Positions 1 to 8,277 of a stretch of DNA of 64,000 bases are shown here, piece after piece. The notes beneath the pieces were generated by a model, which saw nothing but the letters and a program-made list of their open reading frames with translations, did no database searches and was not told the DNA's origin. Source of the DNA: Pseudomonas frederiksbergensis (GTDB lineage Bacteria; Pseudomonadota; Gammaproteobacteria; Pseudomonadales; Pseudomonadaceae). The stretch is taken from the NCBI RefSeq assembly GCF_003732705.1, contig NZ_MOBR01000015.1:62001-126000 (forward strand), read 5' to 3'. The first letter of the stretch is position 1, and each line of letters begins with the position of its first letter. Made by a program: the position numbers and the translations under genes.

Positions 1-1062
1 GCCGACCCAACGCTGCCACCGACCCTCGTCACGGTGCCCGCAGCGGCGGTCGGCAGTTCGCCGCTGCCGGTGCTGCCCGCCGCCATACCCGGTGCGGCGC
101 CGATTCCGTTGTACCGCCCCGAAGTTCCGACCTGGTCGGTGCTGCCACCCGCCGCCGCACAATTGACCTTGAGCGCCCTCGGCACCTTCCATGACCGACA
201 AGGCGATCAGCGTTTGCTCACAGAAACCGGTGCCTTCAGCGCGGGTTGGGCCCGGGTCTATGGCAAGAACTTCGACCAGACCTGGGCCGGCACCGTGACG
301 CCACGGCTCAACGGTTCACTCAACGGTTTTCAGGTGGGCAACGATCTGTACAGCTCACAAACCGACCGCGGACAAACCCAGCGCACCGGGTTCTTTGTCG
401 GCCACACCCGTTTGCAGGGCGATGTCGATGGTTTCAACGAAGGCTTCGAGGGCAAACGCGCCGGCAGCGTCGAACTGGAAGGCGACAGTTACGGCCTGTA
501 CTGGACGCTGACCGATCCCAAGGGTTGGTACGTCGATACGGTGGTCATGGGCACCCGATTTGACGGCGACAACCGTTCCGAACGAGGCCTCAAGCTCGAC
601 AACCGTGGCCATGCCCTGACGCTTTCGGCGGAGGCCGGCTACCCGATTGCGCTGGCCGGCAACTGGGTGGTGGAACCCCAGGCGCAAGTGATCCACCAGA
701 AGATTTCCCTGGACAGCCAGGACGACGGCATTTCCCGGGTGTCCTTCGACTCCGATGGCGCCTGGACCAGTCGTCTCGGCGCACGCCTCAAGGGTCGCTA
801 CGAAGTCAGCGGCCGACCGCTGGAGCCGTATCTGCGGGCCAATCTGTGGCACACCTTCTCCGGCACCGACACGGTGACGTTCGATCACGTTGACCGGATC
901 GAGAGCGAACAGAAATCCTCCAGCGCCGATCTCGGGGTCGGGGTGGTGCTGAGCCTCGATTCCTCCGTGAGTGTGTACGCCAGTGCCGATTACACCAGCA
1001 ATATTGACAGCAATCAGTTGCGTGGCGTGGTCGGTAACGTGGGGATCAGGATGAGCTGGTAG
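1..1062 (+). CDS. Autotransporter, C-terminal part (cut by the window edge)
   Basis: The frame is open from the first base, so this is the 3' part (353 residues) of a longer type Va autotransporter. A proline-rich linker near visible residues 11-45 (GSSPLPVLPAAIPGAAP lies here) is followed by the end of a pertactin-like passenger (WARVYGKNFDQTWAG) and a C-terminal 12-strand-type barrel ending in an aromatic residue (GIRMSW), the usual signal for BAM-mediated outer-membrane insertion. The barrel shares many segments with the next gene, for example NWVVEPQAQ. The passenger, and so the function at the cell surface, lies outside the window. Confidence 0.85.
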   Translation, partial: ADPTLPPTLVTVPAAAVGSSPLPVLPAAIPGAAPIPLYRPEVPTWSVLPPAAAQLTLSALGTFHDRQGDQRLLTETGAFSAGWARVYGKNFDQTWAGTVTPRLNGSLNGFQVGNDLYSSQTDRGQTQRTGFFVGHTRLQGDVDGFNEGFEGKRAGSVELEGDSYGLYWTLTDPKGWYVDTVVMGTRFDGDNRSERGLKLDNRGHALTLSAEAGYPIALAGNWVVEPQAQVIHQKISLDSQDDGISRVSFDSDGAWTSRLGARLKGRYEVSGRPLEPYLRANLWHTFSGTDTVTFDHVDRIESEQKSSSADLGVGVVLSLDSSVSVYASADYTSNIDSNQLRGVVGNVGIRMSW

Positions 1063-1383
1063 GTGTTTAGCCAACTATCAAACACGCCTGACCGGACAGT
1101 TTTTTGATGATTTTTTGTACAAACAATCACTTATGGACACGCCAGAAAACAGACACTTGCAATCGCTAAAATAGCCATACCACTTATCGGCCATTTTCTT
1201 GACGCAAGGCCAGTGGTCTTCTTAGCTACACCTTACTACCCCCGGAAATACCACCAGGGGCAAACCTTCAGACACCCGTTAAAACGGGCGCCTCAGGCTT
1301 GCCTCACTCCATTCGGTCGCCCCTCATTCGGGGTAGGAGAGACGCCAAAGCGAGAACGGCATGCGTGTGCAAGGTAGACCTCC
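1063..1383. other. Intergenic leader between two autotransporter genes
   Basis: This 321-base stretch has no convincing gene. It holds two short hairpins close to the next start: CCCGTTAAAACGGG near 1276 and CCCCTCATTCGGGG near 1320. They may lie in the 5' leader of the second autotransporter gene. AAGG about 9 bases before the ATG at 1384 is the only candidate ribosome site. I see no clear rho-independent terminator after the first gene. Confidence 0.5.
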
Positions 1384-2451
1384 ATGAAAACCTCATTCAC
1401 CCCACAAGAGATCAAAATCACTGTTTGCACAGTCTCGAGCACACTCCTGCTGTGTTCATCCATGGAGGTGAAGGCCGGTCCTGCCGAGGATGACGCCAGC
1501 CCTTGGTATCGCCAAGAGGTGCCGTCACTGACCTTGCCCAACGTCGCCGCCACCTACCCGGGTCGCTACACCTTCAACCCGGACTTGCGAAGTTCACACC
1601 TGACCACCGAAGACGCCGCCCCCGTTGCCTGGGATCAACTCTACGGGCAGGCGTCACGCCAGGCCGAAACCGATGTTCAGTCCGAGGGTTTTGCGATCCC
1701 CGGCTCAGACGATTTCAAAGGACCGGCCATCCTGACCCTGCAGAGCAGCAGCGGTCATGTGCAACGGGTCGGGCTGCTCGGTGGTACCAGCCAATACCAG
1801 GGCAACAGCAACGGCCTGTTGAATAGCCGCGCGATGGTCGACCCCGGCAATGACACCCTCAACCTGCAAGGCCAGAGCCTCGGCGCCTACTGGAGCCTGA
1901 CCGGCCCCCAAGGCTGGCACGTGGACTTGACCGCCAGCGGTGGCCGGGTCAATGGCTACAGCCGTGATGCCCAGGGCATGCGGCAAACCGCCGAAGGCAG
2001 CGCAATGACCGTGTCGGTGGAAGGTGGCTTTCCTATCGGCCTGGGCGATAACTGGGTGGTGGAACCCCAGGCGCAGTTGATCAATCAACGCATTACCCTG
2101 GACACACCCTATGCTGGCGCCAACAACGGGACCTCCAGCGACTTGTCGTCCTGGAGCGGCCGGGTCGGTGCGCGGTTGAAAGGCAGTTACGACATCAACG
2201 GCCTGCCGGTCGAACCCTATGTGCGGACCAACTTGTGGCACACGGTGTACACCGGCACCACTGTGACGCTGGACCAGGTGGACAAGATCAGCAGCAGCCG
2301 CAATTCATCGACCGTGGATTTGGGTCTGGGCCTGGTGGCCAGGGTTTCGCCCACAGTGAGCCTGTACGTCAGCGCCGATTACAGCAGTAACGTGGATGAC
2401 AATGATTTGAATGGGTTGATCGGGAGTCTGGGGATTCGGATGCGGTGGTGA
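1384..2451 (+). CDS. Short autotransporter barrel protein with a minimal passenger
   Basis: 355 residues. An N-terminal signal-like segment (about residues 10-30, TVCTVSSTLLLCSSMEVKAG) is followed by only about 70 residues and then an autotransporter barrel ending in GIRMRW. The barrel parallels that of the gene upstream (YWSLTGPQGWHVD against YWTLTDPKGWYVD; NWVVEPQAQLINQRITLD), so the two probably arose by duplication. Family members usually carry passengers of several hundred residues. Here the passenger is almost absent, so the protein may act as a bare pore or be a decayed copy. No frameshift or stop is visible, which favours a functional short form. Confidence 0.8.
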   Translation: MKTSFTPQEIKITVCTVSSTLLLCSSMEVKAGPAEDDASPWYRQEVPSLTLPNVAATYPGRYTFNPDLRSSHLTTEDAAPVAWDQLYGQASRQAETDVQSEGFAIPGSDDFKGPAILTLQSSSGHVQRVGLLGGTSQYQGNSNGLLNSRAMVDPGNDTLNLQGQSLGAYWSLTGPQGWHVDLTASGGRVNGYSRDAQGMRQTAEGSAMTVSVEGGFPIGLGDNWVVEPQAQLINQRITLDTPYAGANNGTSSDLSSWSGRVGARLKGSYDINGLPVEPYVRTNLWHTVYTGTTVTLDQVDKISSSRNSSTVDLGLGLVARVSPTVSLYVSADYSSNVDDNDLNGLIGSLGIRMRW

Positions 2452-2454
2452 GGT

Positions 2455-2559
2455 GATCGTTCCCACGCTCCGCGTGGGAATGCCTCAAGGGACGCTCCGC
2501 GTTCCAATGGGACGCGGAGCGTCCCGGGCTGCATTCCCACGCGGAGCGTGGGAACGATC
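2455..2559. repeat. 105-bp palindromic repeat, copy 1
   Basis: Begins GATCGTTCCCACGCTCCGCG and ends with its reverse complement; an inner pair GGGACGCTCCGCGTTCC / GGGACGCGGAGCGTCCC forms a second stem. It lies between the ends of the convergent autotransporter and glgB genes, where it could form a bidirectional hairpin. Seven more copies occur in the window. Confidence 0.9.
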
Positions 2560-2564
2560 AGGAG

Positions 2565-4796
2565 CTAGCCCTCCGGCCGCAAGATCAACACCGCCAACGG
2601 CGGCAGGTTCAACACCAGCGACAATGCCTGGCCATGGCTCGGCTCTTCCTCGGTAAACGCCCCGCCACCATTGCCGTAGTTGGAACCGGCATAGGTGTCG
2701 GCATCGCTGTTGATCACCTCGGCCCAGCGCCCGGCAAACGGCACGCCGATGCGATAGGCCGGACGCGGCACCGGAGTGAAGTTGGCCACCACCAGCGCCG
2801 GCCGACCGTCCTTGCTCCAGCGCATAAAGGCATAGACGCTGTTAACCGCATCATCGCCGATCAACCACTGGAAGCCTTGCGGCGCGTCGTCCTGATCGTG
2901 CAGCGCCGGTTCTTCGCGGTACAAGCGGTTGAGGTCGCCGACCAGTTTCTGCACACCTTTGTGCTCGGAGTACTGCAACAGGTACCAATCGAGTTGCTGA
3001 TCGTGATTCCACTCGCGCCACTGGCCGAACTCGCAGCCCATGAACAGCAGCTTCTTGCCCGGATGCGCCCACATGAAACTCAGATAAGCCCGCAGATTCG
3101 CGAATTTCTGCCAGCGATCGCCCGGCATCTTGTCGATCAGCGAGTGCTTGCCGTGCACCACTTCATCGTGGGAAATCGGCAGGATAAAGCGCTCGGACCA
3201 GGCGTACACCAGGCCGAAACTCAGTTCGTTGTGATGATGAGCGCGGTACACCGGATCCTGCTGGATGTAATGCAGCGAATCGTGCATCCAGCCCATGTTC
3301 CATTTGTAATCGAAACCGAGGCCACCCTGTTGGGTGTTCTGGCTGACACCCGGCCACGCCGTGGATTCTTCGGCGATCACCAGCGCGCCCGGCGCTTCGA
3401 GATCGACCACGTCATTGAGGTGGCGCAGGAAATCGATGGCTTCCAGGTTCTCGCGACCGCCATGGCGGTTCGGCACCCACTCACCGGCCTTGCGCGAGTA
3501 GTCGCGATACAACATGGACGCCACGGCATCGACCCGCAGGCCATCGACATGGAAATGCTTGAGCCAGTGCAGCGCCGACGCCAGCATGTAGCCGTGCACT
3601 TCGGTGCGGCCCAGGTTGTAGATCAGGGTGTCCCAATCCTGGTGAAAGCCTTCCATCGGATTGGCGTACTCATACAACGCCGTACCGTCGAACTGCGCCA
3701 AGCCGTGGGTATCGGTCGGAAAATGCGCCGGCACCCAGTCGAGGATCACGCCGATATCGGCCTGGTGGCAGGCATTGACGAATGCAGCGAAGTCATCCGG
3801 CGTGCCGTAACGGGCGCTCGGGGCGAATTGCGACAGCAACTGATAACCCCAGGAACCGCCGAACGGGTGTTCCATGATCGGCATCAGTTCGATGTGGGTG
3901 AAGCCCAATTCCTTCACGTAAGGAATCAGTCGGTCGCCCAACTCATGCCAGGTGTACTGGCGGGCGACTTCACCCAGATCATCCAGCTCGCATTGCCACG
4001 AGCCGGCGTGCAATTCGTAGATCGACAGGGGTGCGCTCGGTTTATGTTTGTCAGCGCGAGCCTGCATCCACTCATGGTCTTGCCAGTCGATGCTGAGCGG
4101 TGAAGCGACTTTCGACGCGGTATCCGGCGGCAGTTGCGTGGCCAGGGCCATCGGGTCGGCCTTGAGCGGCAAAATGCCCTGGGCACCGAGGACTTCGTAC
4201 TTGTACGCCTCCCCCGCTTGCAGACGCGGGATAAACAACTCCCAGACCCCGGTCGGATGGCGTAAACGCATCGGATGCCGGCGACCGTCCCACACGTTGA
4301 AATCGCCCACGACGGAAACCCGTTTGGCATTCGGCGCCCACACGGCGAAACGCACGCCGTCCACGCCATCGACGTTCTTCAGTTGCGCGCCAAGGCAGGC
4401 GCTGAGGTCGCGGTGATTGCCTTCGGCGAAAAGGTACAAGTCCATCTCACCGAGCAGCGGCCCGAAACTGTAGGGATCTTCGGCGACTTGCTCGCCGCCG
4501 GCCCAGCGGGTGCGCAGTAGATAGGGCTGGGCACGGTCGAAGTGGCCGACAAACAGCCCCGGTGTCTGGGTGGCTTCAAGGTTGCCGAGTTCTTCCCCGG
4601 AATCCTTGGCCAACACCTGGACGCTCAGCGCGTCCGGCAAATAGGCACGAATGAATTGCCCGCCATGCTCATCGCCGTGGGGGCCGAGGATGGCAAACGG
4701 ATCGTGGTGTTCGGCGCGTACCAGCGCGTCAATGTCCCGCGCCCTGGGCAGCAACGCTTCTTTGTGATGCCCCTGTTCCTTGTTCGAGAAACTCAT
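2565..4796 (-). CDS. glgB: 1,4-alpha-glucan branching enzyme GlgB
   Basis: 743 residues, the usual size for the family. GlgB moves short alpha-1,4 chains to alpha-1,6 positions and so builds branched alpha-glucan in the cytoplasm. An N-terminal CBM48-type region precedes a GH13 barrel with HVDGLRVDAV (nucleophile Asp near residue 423) and VIAEEST (general acid Glu). The ATG at 4796 is chosen because GTGGAGAG precedes it; an upstream in-frame ATG would overlap treS. Only 2 bases separate it from the treS stop, so the two genes are coupled. Last gene of the glgE-treS-glgB set. Confidence 0.97.
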   Translation of the reverse strand: MSFSNKEQGHHKEALLPRARDIDALVRAEHHDPFAILGPHGDEHGGQFIRAYLPDALSVQVLAKDSGEELGNLEATQTPGLFVGHFDRAQPYLLRTRWAGGEQVAEDPYSFGPLLGEMDLYLFAEGNHRDLSACLGAQLKNVDGVDGVRFAVWAPNAKRVSVVGDFNVWDGRRHPMRLRHPTGVWELFIPRLQAGEAYKYEVLGAQGILPLKADPMALATQLPPDTASKVASPLSIDWQDHEWMQARADKHKPSAPLSIYELHAGSWQCELDDLGEVARQYTWHELGDRLIPYVKELGFTHIELMPIMEHPFGGSWGYQLLSQFAPSARYGTPDDFAAFVNACHQADIGVILDWVPAHFPTDTHGLAQFDGTALYEYANPMEGFHQDWDTLIYNLGRTEVHGYMLASALHWLKHFHVDGLRVDAVASMLYRDYSRKAGEWVPNRHGGRENLEAIDFLRHLNDVVDLEAPGALVIAEESTAWPGVSQNTQQGGLGFDYKWNMGWMHDSLHYIQQDPVYRAHHHNELSFGLVYAWSERFILPISHDEVVHGKHSLIDKMPGDRWQKFANLRAYLSFMWAHPGKKLLFMGCEFGQWREWNHDQQLDWYLLQYSEHKGVQKLVGDLNRLYREEPALHDQDDAPQGFQWLIGDDAVNSVYAFMRWSKDGRPALVVANFTPVPRPAYRIGVPFAGRWAEVINSDADTYAGSNYGNGGGAFTEEEPSHGQALSLVLNLPPLAVLILRPEG

Positions 4797-4798
4797 GA

Positions 4799-7700
4799 CT
4801 ACTCTCCACCAAGATCGGAAAAGGGTTTGAGCCCACTCAATAACCCATACAAACCGTGCAACGGCACCGGCAGCCAAGTGGGGCGGTTTTCCGCCTCATA
4901 AGCCACTTCATAGGCCGCCTTCTCCAGGCCGAACAACGCCAGTGCAGCGTCCTCGCCTTCAGGATCTTGCCACGCATGAGCAAGACTAGCTGCCGCCAGC
5001 CGATAAGCGTCGATAAATGCCTGTTGCGCTTCATTTAAATAGCGATCAGCGACCCGTTGCCGCGCCGCTTGGGCATCGGCGGTGTTATCAACGTTGTGCA
5101 CGTTGATCGCCATCGCGGCGGCGTAGTCGAAGGATCGCAATACACCGCTGACATCTTTATACGGGCTGTGCTTGCCGCGACGTTCGCTGAGCGGCCGTGC
5201 CGGCTCGCCTTCGAAGTCGATCAGGTAAGCGTCGCCCTTGATCACCAGCACCTGGCCCAAATGCAAATCGCCATGGACCCGAATGCGCAAACCACCCGCG
5301 GCTTTTTTGCCCAGTTCCTGGACATGCCCGAGGATGATTTTTTTGTTATCCAGCAAGCGAGTGACCAGTGCTTTGTCCGCCGGGTTCAATTCGTTTTGAT
5401 GTTGCTTGAGCAACTTCAGCGCGTGCTCCAGTTGCGCCGCCACGTCCTTGGCCGAGGCCAGGGCTTGTTTCTCCGTGGTGACCTGCGGCGCGAAGTCCGG
5501 GTTGTCGGTGGTCGCGGCCAGCACCACGTGCATTTCCCCCAGGCGCTGGCCGAGCATGCCGGCGAAATCTTTCAGTTCACCCAAGGCGTTGTAGTGCTGC
5601 TCTTGCTCGGACATGGCATCGGCCAGTTCATCGCGCAGCGCACGCTCGAGGTTGTTCTGGGTCCATTCCCAGGCGTCGCCCTGATTGCTCAAGTAGCCCT
5701 GGGCAATCATCAGCAGGTTGTCTTCGCCTTGGGCATCGCGACGAATCACCGAACCCAGCAACGGGGAAATGTTGGCGAACCCGGCGTCGGTCAGGTAGGC
5801 GCTCATCTCCAGCTCCGGGTGCACGCCCGAGGCAATTTTGCGGATCAGCTTGAGCACCATGCTTTTGCCGACCACCACCGAACTGTTGGACTGTTCGGCG
5901 GACAGGTAACGCACTTCGGACTCCGCCGTCAGGCCGAGCTTCGCCAGTTGCGCGGTCGGTTCGAAACGAATTTCACCGCCATCGGACGGCAACACGGTGT
6001 TGCTCTGCATGCCCTCCACTACGGTGCGGATAAAGTTTTCCAGGGCAAACGCATCGGTGATCAAACCGACCTGCGGCCCGCGTCGAACCCGCGACAACGC
6101 CAGTTGTTGCGGCAACGGCGCGCCAACCTGATCTTCGGCAATAAAGCCGAACGGCAGTTGATAACGGCTGGTCTGGCCGCCGCTGGTGACTTCGATTTCG
6201 CTCAACAGCACCGGATGCTGCGGATCGCCGAAGCGCACGCCATAGGCGAGGTTGACCTTCTCGATCACCGCGTCCTTGCCGGCAAACCAGCGACGGTTTT
6301 GCAGCCAGTTCGGCAGGATGCCTTGCTCCAGGGTGCCGCGAGATGGCGCTTCGAGCAGTTCTTCCATGCGTTTCTTCAGCACCAGGGTGGTGAAGTCCGG
6401 CAGGCTCTGCGCCGGTTCCACGTGCCAGCTCGGCATTTGATTCTCCGCAGCCAATACGAACCAATAGAAGCCGTACGGCGCCAGGGTCAGCAGGAAGTTC
6501 AACTGACCAATGGGTGGGAAGGCGTTACCGCCGAGCATCTCCACCGGGACCATGCCGACGTAGGCCGACAGGTCGAGTTCCGCCGCTTGCGCACTGCGAG
6601 ACACGTTGGCCACGCACAGGATGATTTCGTGCTTGCCATCGGTGCCGGTGAATTCACGGGTGTAGGCCAGGATCCGGCGGTTGCTCGGCGAAAGCATGTT
6701 CAGCGTGCCACGCCCGAAGGCCTTGGACTGCTTGCGCACGGCGAGCATGCGTCGGGTCCAGTTCAGCAGCGAATGCGGGTCGCCGGCCTGGGTTTCGACG
6801 TTGACCGACAGGTAACCGTATTGCGGGTCCATGATCGGCGGCAGCACCAGGCTGGCCGGGTCGGCGCGGGAGAAGCCGCCGTTACGGTCGATCGACCATT
6901 GCATCGGTGTGCGCACGCCATCGCGGTCGCCGAGGTAGATGTTGTCGCCCATGCCGATTTCATCGCCGTAATACATCGTCGGCGTGCCGGGCATCGACAG
7001 CAGCAGGCTGTTGAGCAGTTCCACACGGCGACGATCACGCTCCATCAGCGGCGCGAGACGGCGGCGAATCCCCAGGTTGATCCGCGCCCGACGGTCGGCC
7101 GCGTAGTAATTCCACAGGTAATCGCGCTCCTTGTCGGTGACCATTTCCAGGGTCAGCTCATCGTGGTTGCGCAGGAAAATCGCCCACTGGCAGTTGGCCG
7201 GGATCGCCGGGGTCTGGCGCAGGATGTCGGTGATCGGGAACCGGTCTTCCTGGGCCAGCGCCATGTACATGCGCGGCATCAGCGGGAAGTGGAACGCCAT
7301 GTGGCATTCGTCGCCATTCAGGCCTTTTTTATCGGTATCGCCGAAGTACAGCTGAGTGTCTTCCGGCCATTGATTGGCTTCGGCCAGCAGCATGCGATCC
7401 GGGTAATTGGCATCGATTTCGGCACGGATCTGCTTGAGGACGTCGTGGGTCTCGGGCAGGTTTTCGTTGTTGGTGCCGTCACGCTCGATCAGGTACGGGA
7501 TCGCATCCAGGCGCAGGCCGTCGATGCCCATGTCCAGCCAATAGCGCATCACCGACAGCACCGCTTTCATGACTTGCGGGTTATCGAAATTCAGGTCCGG
7601 CTGGTGGGAATAGAAGCGGTGCCAGAAGTACTGGCCGGCGACCGGGTCCCAGGTCCAGTTGGATTTTTCGGTGTCGAGGAAAATGATCCGGGTGCCGTCG

Positions 7701-8140
7701 TACTTTTGGTCGTCATCGGACCAGACGTAAAAGTCCCGTGCCGCCGAGCCTTTCTTGGCCTTGCGCGCGCGCTGGAACCAGGCGTGCTGGTCGGAGGTGT
7801 GGTTGATGACCAGTTCGGTGATCACCCGCAGACCGCGCTTGTGCGCCTCGGCGATAAAGCGCTTGGCATCGGCCATGGTGCCGTAGTCGGAATGCACGCC
7901 ACGGTATTCGGCGATGTCGTACCCGTCATCGCGGCGTGGCGACGGATAGAACGGCAACAGCCAAATGGTGTTGACGCCCAGATCGGCAATGTAATCGAGT
8001 TTGGCGATAAGTCCGGGAAAGTCGCCGATCCCGTCATTATTGGAGTCGAAAAAAGACTTGACGTGAACTTGGTAGATGACCGCGTCCTTGTACCAGAGCG
8101 GGTCCTTGGTGAAGGGTGTGGTCTTGGGTTTCTTCGCCAT
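4799..8140 (-). CDS. treS: Trehalose synthase/maltokinase fusion TreS-Mak
   Basis: 1113 residues. The first 550 or so form a GH13 trehalose synthase that interconverts maltose and trehalose: GLRLDAI (nucleophile near residue 212), LLAEAN (acid Glu near 254) and FLRNHDEL. From about residue 600 the chain has the maltokinase signature (LPNWLQNRRWFAGK; later VHGDLHLGQ and LIDFEGEPARPLSERR) and would phosphorylate maltose to maltose-1-phosphate, the GlgE donor. CAGGAG lies before the ATG at 8140. A 105-bp palindrome separates it from glgE, so distance and RNA structure could tune its expression relative to glgE. Confidence 0.97.
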   Translation of the reverse strand: MAKKPKTTPFTKDPLWYKDAVIYQVHVKSFFDSNNDGIGDFPGLIAKLDYIADLGVNTIWLLPFYPSPRRDDGYDIAEYRGVHSDYGTMADAKRFIAEAHKRGLRVITELVINHTSDQHAWFQRARKAKKGSAARDFYVWSDDDQKYDGTRIIFLDTEKSNWTWDPVAGQYFWHRFYSHQPDLNFDNPQVMKAVLSVMRYWLDMGIDGLRLDAIPYLIERDGTNNENLPETHDVLKQIRAEIDANYPDRMLLAEANQWPEDTQLYFGDTDKKGLNGDECHMAFHFPLMPRMYMALAQEDRFPITDILRQTPAIPANCQWAIFLRNHDELTLEMVTDKERDYLWNYYAADRRARINLGIRRRLAPLMERDRRRVELLNSLLLSMPGTPTMYYGDEIGMGDNIYLGDRDGVRTPMQWSIDRNGGFSRADPASLVLPPIMDPQYGYLSVNVETQAGDPHSLLNWTRRMLAVRKQSKAFGRGTLNMLSPSNRRILAYTREFTGTDGKHEIILCVANVSRSAQAAELDLSAYVGMVPVEMLGGNAFPPIGQLNFLLTLAPYGFYWFVLAAENQMPSWHVEPAQSLPDFTTLVLKKRMEELLEAPSRGTLEQGILPNWLQNRRWFAGKDAVIEKVNLAYGVRFGDPQHPVLLSEIEVTSGGQTSRYQLPFGFIAEDQVGAPLPQQLALSRVRRGPQVGLITDAFALENFIRTVVEGMQSNTVLPSDGGEIRFEPTAQLAKLGLTAESEVRYLSAEQSNSSVVVGKSMVLKLIRKIASGVHPELEMSAYLTDAGFANISPLLGSVIRRDAQGEDNLLMIAQGYLSNQGDAWEWTQNNLERALRDELADAMSEQEQHYNALGELKDFAGMLGQRLGEMHVVLAATTDNPDFAPQVTTEKQALASAKDVAAQLEHALKLLKQHQNELNPADKALVTRLLDNKKIILGHVQELGKKAAGGLRIRVHGDLHLGQVLVIKGDAYLIDFEGEPARPLSERRGKHSPYKDVSGVLRSFDYAAAMAINVHNVDNTADAQAARQRVADRYLNEAQQAFIDAYRLAAASLAHAWQDPEGEDAALALFGLEKAAYEVAYEAENRPTWLPVPLHGLYGLLSGLKPFSDLGGE

Positions 8141-8157
8141 TTGAAACTCCTGTTGAT

Positions 8158-8268
8158 GATCGTTCCCACGCTCTGCGTGGGAATGCCTCGACGGACGCTC
8201 CGCGTTCGGCTCTGGAGGAGACGCGGAGCGTCCCGGGCTGCATTCCCACGCAGAGCGTGGGAACGATC
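8158..8268. repeat. 105-bp-type palindromic repeat, copy 2
   Basis: Same family as at 2455, inner arm slightly longer (about 111 bp). It sits between glgE and treS inside an apparent operon, so it would be transcribed as a large hairpin between the two coding regions. Confidence 0.9.
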
Positions 8269-8277
8269 AGCGGCGTG

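Noticed and set aside
2634..4103. A 489-codon open frame opposite glgB
   Set aside because: Antisense shadow of glgB; no family features and no start signal.
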